Shown: one piece after another, positions 15,672 to 24,711 of the stretch
Position numbering within the stretch: the first letter of the stretch is position 1
Layout of the letters: every line of letters starts with the position of its first letter
Origin: Streptomyces sp. A 4/2
GTDB taxonomy: Bacteria; Actinomycetota; Actinomycetes; Streptomycetales; Streptomycetaceae
NCBI RefSeq assembly: GCF_940670765.1
Contig: NZ_CALNVW010000049.1
Coordinates: 124,001-188,000 of the forward strand
DNA: 64,000 bases
Reading direction: 5' to 3'
Program-made: the position numbers and the translations under genes
Notes under the pieces: model-generated
What the model was told of the DNA's origin: nothing
The model's database searches: none
Seen by the model: the letters and a program-made list of their open reading frames with translations, nothing else

Positions 15672-17627
15672 GTGAGCAACGAAAGCTTGGCCAATCTGCT
15701 CAAGGAGGAGCGGCGCTTCACGCCGCCCACCGAGCTGGCCGCGAACGCCAACGTCACCGCGGCGGCGTACGAGCAGGCAGCGGCAGACCGGCTGGGCTTC
15801 TGGGCGGAGCAGGCCCGGCGGCTGAGCTGGTCCACCGAGCCCACCGAGACGCTCGACTGGTCGAACCCACCGTTCGCGAAGTGGTTCGCCGACGGTGAGC
15901 TGAATGTCGCGTACAACTGCGTGGACCGACACGTCGAGGCCGGCAACGGCGACCGCGTCGCCATCCACTTCGAGGGCGAGCCCGGCGACAGCCGCTCCAT
16001 CACGTACGCGCAGCTCAAGGACGAGGTGTCGCAGGCCGCGAACGCCCTCATAGAACTGGGCGTCGCCAAGGGCGACCGGGTCGCCATCTACCTGCCGATG
16101 ATCGCCGAGGCCGTCGTCGCGATGCTCGCCTGCGCCCGGATCGGCGCGGCGCACTCGGTGGTCTTCGGCGGTTTCTCCGCCGACGCCGTGGCCTCCCGCA
16201 TCCAGGACGCCGACGCCAAGCTGGTCATCACCGCCGACGGCGGCTACCGGCGGGGCAAGCCGTCCGCGCTCAAGCCCGCGATCGACGAGGCCGTCACCCA
16301 GTGCCCGCAGGTCGAGCACGTGCTCGTGGTGCGGCGCACCGGCCAGGACACCGCGTGGACCGAGGGCCGGGACCTCTGGTGGGACGAGTTCGTGGGGAGC
16401 CGGTCCACCGAGCACACCCCCGAGGCCTTCGGCGCGGAGCAGCCGCTGTTCATCCTGTACACCTCCGGTACGACGGGTAAGCCGAAGGGCATCCTGCACA
16501 CCTCCGGCGGCTACCTCACTCAGGCCGCGTACACCCACCACGCCGTCTTCGACCTCAAGCCGGAGACGGACGTCTACTGGTGCACGGCCGACATCGGCTG
16601 GGTGACCGGCCACTCGTACATCACGTACGGCCCGCTGGCCAACGGCGCGACCCAGGTGATCTACGAAGGCACGCCGGACACCCCCCACCAGGGCCGGTTC
16701 TGGGAGATCGTCCAGAAGTACGGCGTCTCGATCCTCTACACGGCGCCGACCGCGATCCGTACGTTCATGAAGTGGGGGGACGACATCCCAGCCAAGTTCG
16801 ACCTGTCGTCGCTGCGCGTGCTGGGTTCGGTCGGTGAGCCCATCAACCCCGAGGCGTGGATGTGGTACCGCAAGAACATCGGCGCCGACAAGTGCCCGAT
16901 CGTGGACACCTGGTGGCAGACCGAGACCGGCGCGATGATGATTTCGCCACTGCCGGGTGTCACGGCGACGAAGCCGGGGTCGGCGCAGCGCGGGCTGCCG
17001 GGGATCTCCGCGACCGTCGTCGACGACGAGGCCAACGAAGTACCGAACGGCGGTGGCGGCTACCTGGTGCTGACCGAACCGTGGCCCTCGATGCTCCGTA
17101 CGATCTGGGGCGACGATCAGCGCTTCATCGACACCTACTGGTCACGTTTCGAGGGCAAGTACTTCGCGGGTGACGGCGCGAAGAAGGACGAGGACGGCGA
17201 CATCTGGCTGCTCGGCCGGGTCGACGACGTGATGCTGGTATCCGGGCACAACATCTCGACGACCGAGGTCGAGTCGGCGCTCGTCTCGCACCCGTCGGTC
17301 GCCGAAGCGGCGGTCGTGGGCGCGGCGGACGAGACGACCGGTCAGGCCATCGTTGCCTTCGTGATACTGCGGGGGTCGGCGTCGGAGTCGGCGGACCTCT
17401 CCGCGGAGCTGCGCAACCACGTGGGCGCGGTGCTCGGCCCGATCGCCAAGCCGAAGCGGGTACTGCCCGTGGCGGAGCTGCCCAAGACCCGGTCCGGGAA
17501 GATCATGCGGCGGCTGCTGCGCGATGTCGCGGAGAACCGCGAGCTGGGCGACGTCACCACGCTCACCGACTCCTCGGTGATGGACCTGATCCAGACCAAG
17601 CTGCCGAGCACTTCCAGCGAGGACTGA
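15672..17627 (+). CDS. acsA: Acetyl-CoA synthetase (AMP-forming)
   Basis: 651 aa, about the usual length. Converts acetate, ATP and CoA to acetyl-CoA, AMP and PPi. Motifs: YTSGTTGKPKGI (A3), WWQTETG (A5), YFAGDGAKKDEDG with GRVDDVMLVSGHNIST (A7/A8), and the C-terminal PKTRSGKIMRR whose Lys is the target of regulatory acetylation in the family. The GTG at 15672 (SNESLANLLKEERRF) follows GAAAGGGCGATCTC; a longer frame from 15633 exists but starts in what looks like leader sequence. A DasR-like site lies upstream and a strong terminator downstream, so it is probably monocistronic. Confidence 0.95.
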   Translation: MSNESLANLLKEERRFTPPTELAANANVTAAAYEQAAADRLGFWAEQARRLSWSTEPTETLDWSNPPFAKWFADGELNVAYNCVDRHVEAGNGDRVAIHFEGEPGDSRSITYAQLKDEVSQAANALIELGVAKGDRVAIYLPMIAEAVVAMLACARIGAAHSVVFGGFSADAVASRIQDADAKLVITADGGYRRGKPSALKPAIDEAVTQCPQVEHVLVVRRTGQDTAWTEGRDLWWDEFVGSRSTEHTPEAFGAEQPLFILYTSGTTGKPKGILHTSGGYLTQAAYTHHAVFDLKPETDVYWCTADIGWVTGHSYITYGPLANGATQVIYEGTPDTPHQGRFWEIVQKYGVSILYTAPTAIRTFMKWGDDIPAKFDLSSLRVLGSVGEPINPEAWMWYRKNIGADKCPIVDTWWQTETGAMMISPLPGVTATKPGSAQRGLPGISATVVDDEANEVPNGGGGYLVLTEPWPSMLRTIWGDDQRFIDTYWSRFEGKYFAGDGAKKDEDGDIWLLGRVDDVMLVSGHNISTTEVESALVSHPSVAEAAVVGAADETTGQAIVAFVILRGSASESADLSAELRNHVGAVLGPIAKPKRVLPVAELPKTRSGKIMRRLLRDVAENRELGDVTTLTDSSVMDLIQTKLPSTSSED

Positions 17628-17663
17628 CACCGGATCAGCCCCACCGAGAACCGAGAACTGAAC

Positions 17664-17704
17664 AGCTGAAAGCTGAAAGCTGAAAGCTGAAAGCTGAGAG
17701 CTGG
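17664..17704. repeat. Tandem 7-bp repeat AGCTGAA, nearly six copies
   Basis: Four perfect AGCTGAA units (17664-17691), one AGCTGAG (17692-17698) and a partial AGCTGG. It lies 36 nt past the acsA stop, before its terminator. Low GC relative to its flanks; likely variable by slippage. Confidence 0.9.
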
Positions 17705-17709
17705 CTGCG

Positions 17710-17744
17710 AACGCCGACCGGACCCCAGGTGCCCGGTCGGCGTT
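17710..17744 (+). terminator. acsA terminator hairpin
   Basis: AACGCCGACCGG (17710-17721) pairs perfectly with CCGGTCGGCGTT (17733-17744); 12-bp stem, 11-nt loop, ending in TTCTG. Confidence 0.75.
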
Positions 17745-17939
17745 CTGCGTGTACGACGGCCACCCGGCTGGTCATCTGCAGCGCGCCGTGCGCCCGTTCT
17801 GTCCGTAAGGTGACGATCACCGCATGCTCCCTGGTGCGCCGGGTAGGGTGTTCCACAGGTAATTCAGTAAGCAAAAGGGTGCGCCGGGAAGTCTGGTCGG
17901 CATGTGTTCTGTGCTGCCCACCCGACCGGAGGTCCCCTC

Positions 17940-19382
17940 GTGGCCGCGCCCGCCCCGAAGCCGAAGCCGAATCCCCAACCGCCCGCGCAGTCCCGCTCCC
18001 GCGGCAGGCAGACCTTCCTGGGGCGGCTCCCGTTCCCCGAGCGGACCTTCCTCACCGACGCGCTGCGCACCGAGACCGTCGGCGGCCTGATTCTTCTCGT
18101 CGCCGCCATCGCCGCACTGATCTGGGCGAACACCCCGCTGAAGGGCAGCTACGCCTCGGTCAGCGACTTCCATCTGGGCCCCGCCACCCTCGGCCTGCAC
18201 CTGTCCGTCACGCACTGGGCCGCCGACGGGCTGATCGCTGTCTTCTTCTTCGTCGCGGGCATCGAGCTCAAGCGCGAACTGGTCGCAGGTGAACTGCGCG
18301 ACCCGAAGGCCGCCGCGCTGCCCGTCGTCGCGGCGCTCTGCGGGATGGCCGTACCGGCCCTGGTGTACACCCTGGTCAATGTCATCGGCAACGGTTCGCT
18401 GGACGGCTGGGCGGTGCCCACCGCCACCGACATCGCGTTCGCCCTGGCCGTCCTCGCGGTCATCGGGACCTCACTGCCGTCCGCGCTGCGGGCCTTCCTG
18501 CTCACGCTCGCCGTCGTGGACGACCTGTTCGCCATCCTCATCATCGCGGTCTTCTTCACCAGCGACATCAACTTCGTGGCGCTCGGCGGCGCCGTGCTCG
18601 CGCTGGCCGTCTTCTGGCTGCTGCTGCGGCTGGACGTACACGGCTGGTACATCTACGTCCCGCTCGCCCTGGTCGTCTGGGCGCTGATGTACCACAGCGG
18701 CGTGCACGCCACGATCGCCGGAGTCGCCATGGGCCTGATGCTCCGCTGCACCCGCCGCGAGGGCGAGCCGTACTCCCCCGGTGAGCACATCGAGCATCTG
18801 GTCCGGCCGTTGTCGGCGGGCCTCGCCGTACCGCTCTTCGCGCTGTTCTCGGCCGGGGTCTCCGTATCGGGCCGTGCGCTCACCGATGTGTTCACCCGTC
18901 CGGAGACGCTCGGCGTCGTGCTGGGCCTCGTCGTCGGCAAGGCGGTCGGCATCTTCGGCGGTACGTGGCTGACGGCCCGCTTCACCAGGGCCGAGCTCAA
19001 CAAGGACCTGGCCTGGGCCGACGTCTTCGCCGTGGCCTCACTCGCCGGGATCGGCTTCACCGTCTCGCTCCTCATCGGCGAACTCGCCTTCACCGGAGAC
19101 AGCTCGATGACCGGTGAGGTCAAGGCGTCCGTACTGCTGGGCTCGGTGATCGCCGCCGTGCTCTCCTCGGTCCTGCTCAAGGTGCGCGACCGCAGATACC
19201 GCTTCCTGTGCGAGGAGGAGGAACGCGACGAGGACCACGACGGCATCCCCGACATCTACGAGGAGGACAGCGCCGAGCACCATCTGCGTATGGCTGCGAT
19301 CCTTGAGGGGAAGGCGGCCGAGCACCGTCGTCTCGCCGAACGGGCGGGGGCAGCAAGCGCGGACGACGACCGTCCGGCATGA
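17940..19382 (+). CDS. nhaA: Na+/H+ antiporter NhaA
   Basis: 480 aa with about 11-12 membrane helices. Key motifs are FFFVAGIELKRELVAGELR, ATDIAFALAVLAVIG and VVDDLFAILIIAVFF; the Asp pair in VVDD corresponds to the ion-binding Asp163/Asp164 of E. coli NhaA. The GTG at 17940 follows GGAGG at 17928-17932; 12 codons of open frame upstream lack family similarity. The protein is longer than E. coli NhaA (388 aa) because of a basic Pro/Lys N-terminus and an acidic, charged cytoplasmic C-terminus (from about residue 420, EEEERDEDHDGIPD). Expels Na+ in exchange for protons; used in salt and alkaline pH balance. Confidence 0.93.
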   Translation: MAAPAPKPKPNPQPPAQSRSRGRQTFLGRLPFPERTFLTDALRTETVGGLILLVAAIAALIWANTPLKGSYASVSDFHLGPATLGLHLSVTHWAADGLIAVFFFVAGIELKRELVAGELRDPKAAALPVVAALCGMAVPALVYTLVNVIGNGSLDGWAVPTATDIAFALAVLAVIGTSLPSALRAFLLTLAVVDDLFAILIIAVFFTSDINFVALGGAVLALAVFWLLLRLDVHGWYIYVPLALVVWALMYHSGVHATIAGVAMGLMLRCTRREGEPYSPGEHIEHLVRPLSAGLAVPLFALFSAGVSVSGRALTDVFTRPETLGVVLGLVVGKAVGIFGGTWLTARFTRAELNKDLAWADVFAVASLAGIGFTVSLLIGELAFTGDSSMTGEVKASVLLGSVIAAVLSSVLLKVRDRRYRFLCEEEERDEDHDGIPDIYEEDSAEHHLRMAAILEGKAAEHRRLAERAGAASADDDRPA

Positions 19383-19472
19383 TCTGAAGTCAGGTCCTGC
19401 AGAAACCGACGACGGCCAGCCCGACCGGCGCGAGGTGTACGAGCGCCCGCAGATGAGAAGAGGGATTCAGCA

Positions 19473-19979
19473 ATGAGCCACCCCAGCAGCCCTGCTGGCA
19501 CCGCCGACCGCAGTCTCGGTCAACTGGTCGCATCGGCCACCGCCGAGATGTCCTCGCTCGTGCACGACGAAATCGCCCTGGCCAAGGCCGAGCTGCGCCA
19601 GGACGTCAAGCGCGGCGCGATCGGCGGCGGGGCGTTCGCGGCGGCAGGCACCGTGCTGCTCTTCTCCCTGCCGATGCTGAGCTTCGCCCTCGCCTACGGC
19701 ATCCGCACCTGGAGCCACTGGAACTTGGCGATCTGCTTCGTGCTGTCCTTCGCCGCGAATGTGCTGGTGGCCGCGGTACTCGCACTGATCGGGGTCGTTT
19801 TCGCCAAGAAGGCGAAGAAGGCGAAGGGCCCGCAGAAGGTCGTCGCGTCCGTCAAGGAGACGGCCGCCGTGATCCAGGGCGTCCGCCCCCACCCCCGCCC
19901 GGCCGTCGAACGCGCGTCCTCGAACGCCCCTGCGGCGGTCACCGACAAGGCTGCGGCTGTGGCACGCTCGTCTGCATGA
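19473..19979 (+). CDS. Phage-holin-family (DUF1469/YqjE-like) membrane protein
   Basis: 168 aa. N-terminal amphipathic helix (LGQLVASATAEMSSLVHDEI ...), then two membrane helices (about 50-75 and 82-108) and a Lys-rich cytoplasmic tail KKAKKAKGPQKV. This is the Phage_holin_3_6/DUF1469 family, common in bacterial chromosomes and not evidence of a prophage. The function is unknown. AGAGGGATTCAGCA gives the ribosome site. The stop overlaps the ATG of the hydrolase gene (ATGA, 19976-19979), so the two are coupled. Confidence 0.82.
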   Translation: MSHPSSPAGTADRSLGQLVASATAEMSSLVHDEIALAKAELRQDVKRGAIGGGAFAAAGTVLLFSLPMLSFALAYGIRTWSHWNLAICFVLSFAANVLVAAVLALIGVVFAKKAKKAKGPQKVVASVKETAAVIQGVRPHPRPAVERASSNAPAAVTDKAAAVARSSA

Positions 19980-20902
19980 CCGCTTCTGCCGAATCGGGTT
20001 CCGTCGTACGTATCGACGGGCCCTGGACCCACCGCGACGTCGCGGCCAATGGCGCGCGCTTCCACATCACGGAGGCGGGTGACGGGCCGCTGGTGCTGCT
20101 GCTGCACGGTTTCCCGCAGTTCTGGTGGACCTGGCGGCATCAGCTGACCGCGCTCGCCGACGCCGGGTTCCGGGCCGTCGCCATGGATCTGCGGGGGGTG
20201 GGCGGCAGTGACCGTACGCCCCGGGGTTACGACCCCGCCAATCTGGCCCTCGACATCACCGGCGTGATCCGGTCCCTCGGCGAGCCGGACGCCGCGCTCG
20301 TCGGGCACGACCTGGGCGGGTACCTGGCCTGGACGGCGGCCGTGATGCGGCCCAAGCTGGTGCGCCGGCTCGTGGTCTCCTCGATGCCGCATCCACGGCG
20401 CTGGCGCTCGGCGATGCTGTCCGACTTCTCGCAGTCCCGCGCGGGTTCGTACGTCTGGGGTTTCCAGCGCCCGTGGGTGCCCGAGCGTCAGCTCGTCGCC
20501 GACGACGCGGCGTTGGTGGGCCGACTGGTGTGCGAGTGGTCGGGGCCCGCGCGTCCCGACGACAACGCGGTGGAGATGTACCGGCGGGCGATGTCGATCC
20601 CCTCGACGGCGCACTGCGCGATCGAGCCGTACCGCTGGATGGTTCGGTCGCTGGCACGGCCGGACGGGATCCAGTTCAACCGCAGGATGAAACGTCCGGT
20701 GCGGGTACCGACGCTGCATCTGCACGGCTCGCTGGATCCGGTGATGCGTACCCGCAGTGCGGCGGGGTCGGGGCAGTACGTCGAAGCGCCGTACCGCTGG
20801 CGGCTGTTCGACGGCCTGGGGCACTTCCCGCAGGAGGAGGACCCGGTGGCGTTCTCCACAGAACTCATCAACTGGTTGAAGGACCCCGAACCCGACCGGT
20901 GA
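19976..20902 (+). CDS. Alpha/beta hydrolase of the epoxide hydrolase/dehalogenase type
   Basis: 308 aa. HGFPQFWWTW is the oxyanion-hole region. The nucleophile elbow is VGHDLGGYLAW, with Asp rather than Ser, which marks the epoxide hydrolase/haloalkane dehalogenase branch. The acid is near HGSLDPV and the catalytic His is in GLGHFPQEEDP. The substrate is unknown. Translation is coupled to the holin-family gene upstream. Cytoplasmic, no signal peptide. Confidence 0.85.
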   Translation: MTASAESGSVVRIDGPWTHRDVAANGARFHITEAGDGPLVLLLHGFPQFWWTWRHQLTALADAGFRAVAMDLRGVGGSDRTPRGYDPANLALDITGVIRSLGEPDAALVGHDLGGYLAWTAAVMRPKLVRRLVVSSMPHPRRWRSAMLSDFSQSRAGSYVWGFQRPWVPERQLVADDAALVGRLVCEWSGPARPDDNAVEMYRRAMSIPSTAHCAIEPYRWMVRSLARPDGIQFNRRMKRPVRVPTLHLHGSLDPVMRTRSAAGSGQYVEAPYRWRLFDGLGHFPQEEDPVAFSTELINWLKDPEPDR

Positions 20903-20941
20903 GCCCGGTTCCGGCGTGACCGGTGAGCCCCGTTCCGGCAT
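20894..20941. repeat. Two near-identical 24-bp direct repeats
   Basis: Copies 20894-20917 and 20918-20941 (starting GACCGGTGAGCCC) differ at two positions. The first covers the stop codon of the hydrolase gene and the second merges into its terminator hairpin. Confidence 0.7.
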
Positions 20942-20963
20942 GTCCGGTGGCCGGACGGGAACG
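20931..20963 (+). terminator. Terminator hairpin of the hydrolase operon
   Basis: Inner stem GTCCGG/CCGGAC (20942-20947 with 20951-20956) inside outer stem CGTTCC/GGAACG (20931-20936 with 20958-20963). Confidence 0.6.
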
Positions 20964-21056
20964 CCTGTCCTACGAACAGCCAAATGCCTGGCGCATAGGC
21001 CAATTGGCCCCATGGGACGCGATTACCGACCATGAGGCACGGGCAAACGTGGGGGT

Positions 21057-21236
21057 ATGGGCTGGACGCACGACTACGGTGACGCAGCAAGCAACCGCCG
21101 CTCGGCCACGGGCCTGAGCACCTACGAGAGGGACGGCACCCCCGACCGCGAGCATGATCCCCGCCTCGGCATTCCGCGTATCCTCCGCCGTCGGGCCCGC
21201 TGGGTCTCCGCGCGGCTCCGCCATTCCCGGCCGTGA
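21057..21236 (+). CDS. Small hypothetical basic protein (59 aa)
   Basis: ATG at 21057 preceded by a GTGGGGG ribosome-like stretch. Peptide starts MGWTHDYGDAASNRR, has YERDGTPDREHDPRLGIP in the middle and a strongly basic end RILRRRARWVSARLRH. Third-position GC is high through most codons, as in real genes of the window. No known domain or membrane segment. The basic C-terminal helix could bind nucleic acid or membranes. Alternative overlapping frames in this gap have poorer starts. Confidence 0.5.
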   Translation: MGWTHDYGDAASNRRSATGLSTYERDGTPDREHDPRLGIPRILRRRARWVSARLRHSRP

Positions 21237-21258
21237 TTGACCGGACCGGCTCCGAGGC

Positions 21259-22614
21259 TCAGCGCCCCGTGAGGTAGCCGAGGCCCGGGTGCACACCCCG
21301 GTAGCCGTCGAGCAGTCTCCTCGCGACATTCACGGAATCGACCAGCGGATGCAGGGCGAACGCCCGCACCGCCGCCCGCGTCGACCCGCTCTCCGCCGCT
21401 TCCAGTACGCAGCGCTCGACTGCCTTCACGGCGGTCACCAGACCGGCCTCGTGGCCGGTCAGCTGCGATACGGGCAGCGGGTGCGGACCGTCCGCGTCGA
21501 CCCGGCACGGGACCTCGATGACGGCCGTTCCGTCGAGCACGCCGAGCGTGCCCGCGTTGGGCACATTGAGGATGAGCGTGGTGCTCTCGCTCCGCGCGAT
21601 GGCCCGCATCAGGGCCAGCGCGACATTCTCGTACCCGCCGGACTCCAGGTCGTCCGCGGCCCGTTCGCCGGCACCCGCCGCCTCGCGGTTCTCCGCCATG
21701 TACGTGGCTTCGCGCTCGGCGCGGGTACGGTCCCAGGCCGCCAGGGCGGGCGTCGCGGGATGCGCCATCTCGTCGTAGAACCGCGCCTGCTGGTCGCGGA
21801 GGAAGGCGCCGCGGGTCTGCTCGGCCTGCTGGTACGCGGCGACCGTCTCGCGGTTGAAGTAGTAGTAGTGCAGGTATTCGTTGGGGACGGACCGGATCGA
21901 ACGCAGCCAGTCCGCGCCGAAGAGCCTGCCCTCCTCGAAGGAGGTCAGCAGCCGCTCGTCGTCGAAGAGTCCGGGCAGCAGGTCCTGCTCGCCGACGTAC
22001 AGACCGCGCAGCCAGCCCAGGTGGTTCAGCCCCACGTAGTCGAACCGCGCCAGGTCGGGGTCCGCGCCGAGGGTCCGGGCGACCCGGCGGCCGAGTCCGA
22101 CCGGCGAGTCGCAGATGCCGATGACCCGGCGGCCGAGATGGGCCGCCATCGCCTCGGTGACCAGTCCGGCCGGGTTGGTGAAGTTGATGACCCAGGCTTC
22201 GGGCGCGATCCGGGCCACCCGCCGGGCGATGTCGACGGCGACCGGGACCGTACGCAGTCCGTACGCGATGCCGCCCGCACCCACGGTCTCCTGGCCCAGC
22301 ACGCCCTCGGCCAGCGCCACCCGTTCGTCGGCCGCCCGGCCCGCGAGCCCGCCGACCCGGATCGCCGAGAACACGAAGTCGGCCCCGCGCAGCGCCTCGT
22401 CGAGGTCGGTGGTGGTACGGACCTCCGGCGCGTCCGGCACACCCGCCGCCTGGTCGGCGAGGACCCGCGCGACGGCGGTCAGCCGGGCCGGGTCCAAGTC
22501 GTGCAGGGTGACCCCGGTGACCCGGCCGGGGGCGTGGTCGCGCAGCAGCGCGCCGTACACGAGCGGTACGCGGAATCCGCCGCCGCCGAGAATCGTGAGC
22601 CTCACAGCGCGCAT
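21259..22614 (-). CDS. 6-phospho-beta-glucosidase-like protein (glycoside hydrolase family 4)
   Basis: Up to 451 aa. NAD-binding LTILGGGGFRVPLVYGAL at the N-terminus, then GH4 marks: NFTNPAGLVTEAM, GICDSPVGLGR (metal-ligand Cys), VGLNHLGWL (metal-ligand His) and NEYLHYYYFN. GH4 enzymes use NAD+ and Mn2+ in an oxidation-elimination mechanism. The ATG at 22614 overlaps the protease gene by 13 nt; a GTG at 22605 overlaps its stop as GTGA and is equally plausible, being 3 codons shorter. No sugar transport genes are adjacent. Confidence 0.9.
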   Translation of the reverse strand: MRAVRLTILGGGGFRVPLVYGALLRDHAPGRVTGVTLHDLDPARLTAVARVLADQAAGVPDAPEVRTTTDLDEALRGADFVFSAIRVGGLAGRAADERVALAEGVLGQETVGAGGIAYGLRTVPVAVDIARRVARIAPEAWVINFTNPAGLVTEAMAAHLGRRVIGICDSPVGLGRRVARTLGADPDLARFDYVGLNHLGWLRGLYVGEQDLLPGLFDDERLLTSFEEGRLFGADWLRSIRSVPNEYLHYYYFNRETVAAYQQAEQTRGAFLRDQQARFYDEMAHPATPALAAWDRTRAEREATYMAENREAAGAGERAADDLESGGYENVALALMRAIARSESTTLILNVPNAGTLGVLDGTAVIEVPCRVDADGPHPLPVSQLTGHEAGLVTAVKAVERCVLEAAESGSTRAAVRAFALHPLVDSVNVARRLLDGYRGVHPGLGYLTGR

Positions 22615-23807
22615 CCCTGGGTGTCGACCTGCTGGTTGGCGCTGAGCCCCTTGGCGATGTCCTGACGGATCTCGTCGGCCGAGAGCGCGTAGCCGGTGTT
22701 GCTGTCGTCGAGCGATTTCGCGAAGACCACGCCGTACACCTTGCCGTTCGGGGTCAGCAGCGGGCCGCCGGAGTTGCCCTGGCGGACCGTCGTGTAGAGG
22801 GAGTAGACATCGCGGGTGACCTTCCCGCGGTGGTAGATGTCCGGGCCGTTGGCGTTGATCCGGCCGCGGACCCGGGCGGAGCGGACGTCGTACGCACCGT
22901 TCTCGGGGAAGCCCGCGACGATCGCGCTGTCACCGCTGTGCGCGGCCTGGTCGGTGCCGGTGAACGTGAGCGCGGGCGCCCTCAGGTCCGGCACGTCCAG
23001 TACGGCGATGTCACGCGACCAGTCGTAGAGCACGACCTTCGCGTCGTACAGCTTGCCCTCGCCGCCGATCTGCACGGTCGGCTCGGTGACACCGCCGACC
23101 ACATGGGCGTTGGTCATCACCCTGCGGTTGCCGAAGACGAAGCCCGAGCCCTCCAGGACCTTGCTGCATCCCGTCGCCGTGCCGACGACCTTGACGATCG
23201 ACTTCTTGGCGCGCTCCACGACCGGACTGTCGGCGAGCGCCGGGTCGGGCGGCTTGACCTCGGTGATCGGCTCGTTGGCGAACGGGCTGAAGACCTGCGG
23301 GAAGCCGTTCTGGGCGAGCGCCGAGGTGAAGTCGGCGAACCAGGTGCCGGCCTGGTCCGGCATCACCCGGGACACCCCGAGGAGCACCTTGGAGGTGCGG
23401 ACCTCCTTGCCGAGGGTGGGCAGTGTCGTACCGGCGAGGGCCGATCCGATCAGCCAGGCCACCAGCAGCATGGCCAGTACGTTGACCAGTGCGCCGCCGG
23501 TGGCGTCGAGGGCACGCGCCGGTGACCAGGTGATGAAGCGGCGGAGTCTGTTGCCGAGATGGGTGGTGAAGGCCTGGCCGACCGAGGCGCACACGATCAC
23601 GATGACGACCGCGACGACGGTGGCGCCCGTGGACACCTCGGACTTGTCGGTGACCCGGTCCCAGATCAGCGGAAGCACGTAGACGGCGACGACACCACCG
23701 CCGATGAAACCGGTCACGGACAGGATGCCGACGACGAAACCCTGGCGGTAGCCGATGACCGCGAACCACACAGCGGCCAGCAGCAGCAGGATGTCCAGCA
23801 CGTTCAC
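22602..23807 (-). CDS. MarP-like membrane serine protease (CvpA-type N-terminus plus trypsin-like domain)
   Basis: 401 aa. Four N-terminal membrane helices in a CvpA-like arrangement (residues 1-125), then a periplasmic trypsin-fold domain from about 200. The catalytic triad is visible: His in MTNAHVVGG, Asp in WSRDIAVLD, Ser in RQGNSGGPLLTP. Two Cys (near 212 and at the C-terminus) could form the disulfide known in mycobacterial MarP (Rv3671c), a protease needed for acid survival. A role in envelope stress is inferred. Translationally linked to the GH4 gene downstream. Confidence 0.9.
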   Translation of the reverse strand: MNVLDILLLLAAVWFAVIGYRQGFVVGILSVTGFIGGGVVAVYVLPLIWDRVTDKSEVSTGATVVAVVIVIVCASVGQAFTTHLGNRLRRFITWSPARALDATGGALVNVLAMLLVAWLIGSALAGTTLPTLGKEVRTSKVLLGVSRVMPDQAGTWFADFTSALAQNGFPQVFSPFANEPITEVKPPDPALADSPVVERAKKSIVKVVGTATGCSKVLEGSGFVFGNRRVMTNAHVVGGVTEPTVQIGGEGKLYDAKVVLYDWSRDIAVLDVPDLRAPALTFTGTDQAAHSGDSAIVAGFPENGAYDVRSARVRGRINANGPDIYHRGKVTRDVYSLYTTVRQGNSGGPLLTPNGKVYGVVFAKSLDDSNTGYALSADEIRQDIAKGLSANQQVDTQGCAL

Positions 23808-23945
23808 CGTCGGGAGCCTCGCATTTCGTTGCCGGTCACGGCCCTCCGGCCGGTGGTCCGGCCGCTCGGGGGGTCGCTGCGGATCGCAGCGTCGCCCGAG
23901 TGGCCCAGTACGGCGCCCAAGTGGCCCAGTACGTCGGCCAGCCTG

Positions 23946-24656
23946 TCATGCGCGCCAGTCGAGCGGGACCTGCTTCGTGCGGTCCCACGACCGCTCCCAG
24001 CCCGCGAAGTGCAGAATTCTGTCGATCACTCCTGCGGTGAAACCCCAGACCAGAGCGGATTCGACCAGGAACGCGGGGCCCCGGTGGCCGCTCGGGTGGA
24101 CCGTCGTGAACCGGTTGGCGGGGTCAGTGAGATCGGCCACCGGAACCGTGAAGACCCGGGCGGTCTCCCCGCTGTCCACCGCCCGTACCGGACTGGGCTC
24201 GCGCCACCAGCCGAGGACGGGCGTCACGACGAACGCGCTCACCGGGATGTAGAGCCGGGGCAGCACACCGAAGAGCTGCACACCCGCGGGGTCGAGCCCG
24301 GTCTCCTCCTCGGCCTCGCGCAGCGCCGCCCGCAGGGGACCCGTCGTCTGCGGATCGCCGTCCCCGGGGTCCAGGGAGCCGCCCGGGAAGGACGGCTGTC
24401 CCGCGTGCGAACGCAGACTGGTCGCCCGCTCCATCAGCAGCAGCTCGGGCCCGGAGCTGCCCTCGCCGAAGAGGATCAGCACGGCGGACTGCCGCCCGCT
24501 GCCGCTCTCCGGGGGCAGGAAACTGCTGAGCTGCTCGGGCCGCACCGTCCCGGCCGCCCGTGCCACGGGCGCCAGCCATCCGGGCAGCCCGCTGTCCGTC
24601 ACGGCGACCGGGCCCTCCTGGGCCCGGCCGGTGTGGGTCTCTCCCGCGCGCGTCAT
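23946..24656 (-). CDS. Nudix hydrolase of the CoA pyrophosphatase type
   Basis: 236 aa from ATG 24656, with GGGGGTG upstream; an in-frame TTG further up is less likely. The stretch LLLMERATSLRSHAGQPSFP followed by GGSLD matches the CoA-diphosphatase-specific motif that precedes the Nudix box, and REAEEETGL is the Nudix core. Family members cut CoA or acyl-CoA to 3',5'-ADP and phosphopantetheine. In the same direction as nth upstream and the protease downstream. Confidence 0.87.
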   Translation of the reverse strand: MTRAGETHTGRAQEGPVAVTDSGLPGWLAPVARAAGTVRPEQLSSFLPPESGSGRQSAVLILFGEGSSGPELLLMERATSLRSHAGQPSFPGGSLDPGDGDPQTTGPLRAALREAEEETGLDPAGVQLFGVLPRLYIPVSAFVVTPVLGWWREPSPVRAVDSGETARVFTVPVADLTDPANRFTTVHPSGHRGPAFLVESALVWGFTAGVIDRILHFAGWERSWDRTKQVPLDWRA

Positions 24657-24711
24657 CGGCACCCCCGCTTCTCCCAACGACCGCGGCCGGTCTGATCGTT
24701 CCGCCCTGCTG

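Larger units (their letters stand above)
17628..17939. other. Intergenic region with 7-bp tandem repeats and terminator
   Basis: 312 nt between acsA and nhaA. Holds a 7-bp microsatellite (17664-17704), the acsA terminator (17710-17744), and the nhaA promoter region, in which TAGGGT near 17844 could be a -10. No other gene seen. Confidence 0.6.

Noticed and set aside
15606..16688. 360-codon minus-strand frame opposite acsA
   Set aside because: Antisense shadow; no motif, while acsA is unmistakable.
19473..19979. Holin-family gene as a sign of a prophage
   Set aside because: DUF1469 proteins are common host proteins and no phage genes lie nearby.
20923..21117. 64-codon frame after the hydrolase gene
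   Set aside because: Runs through the terminator hairpin and has a poor start; the frame from 21057 is better.
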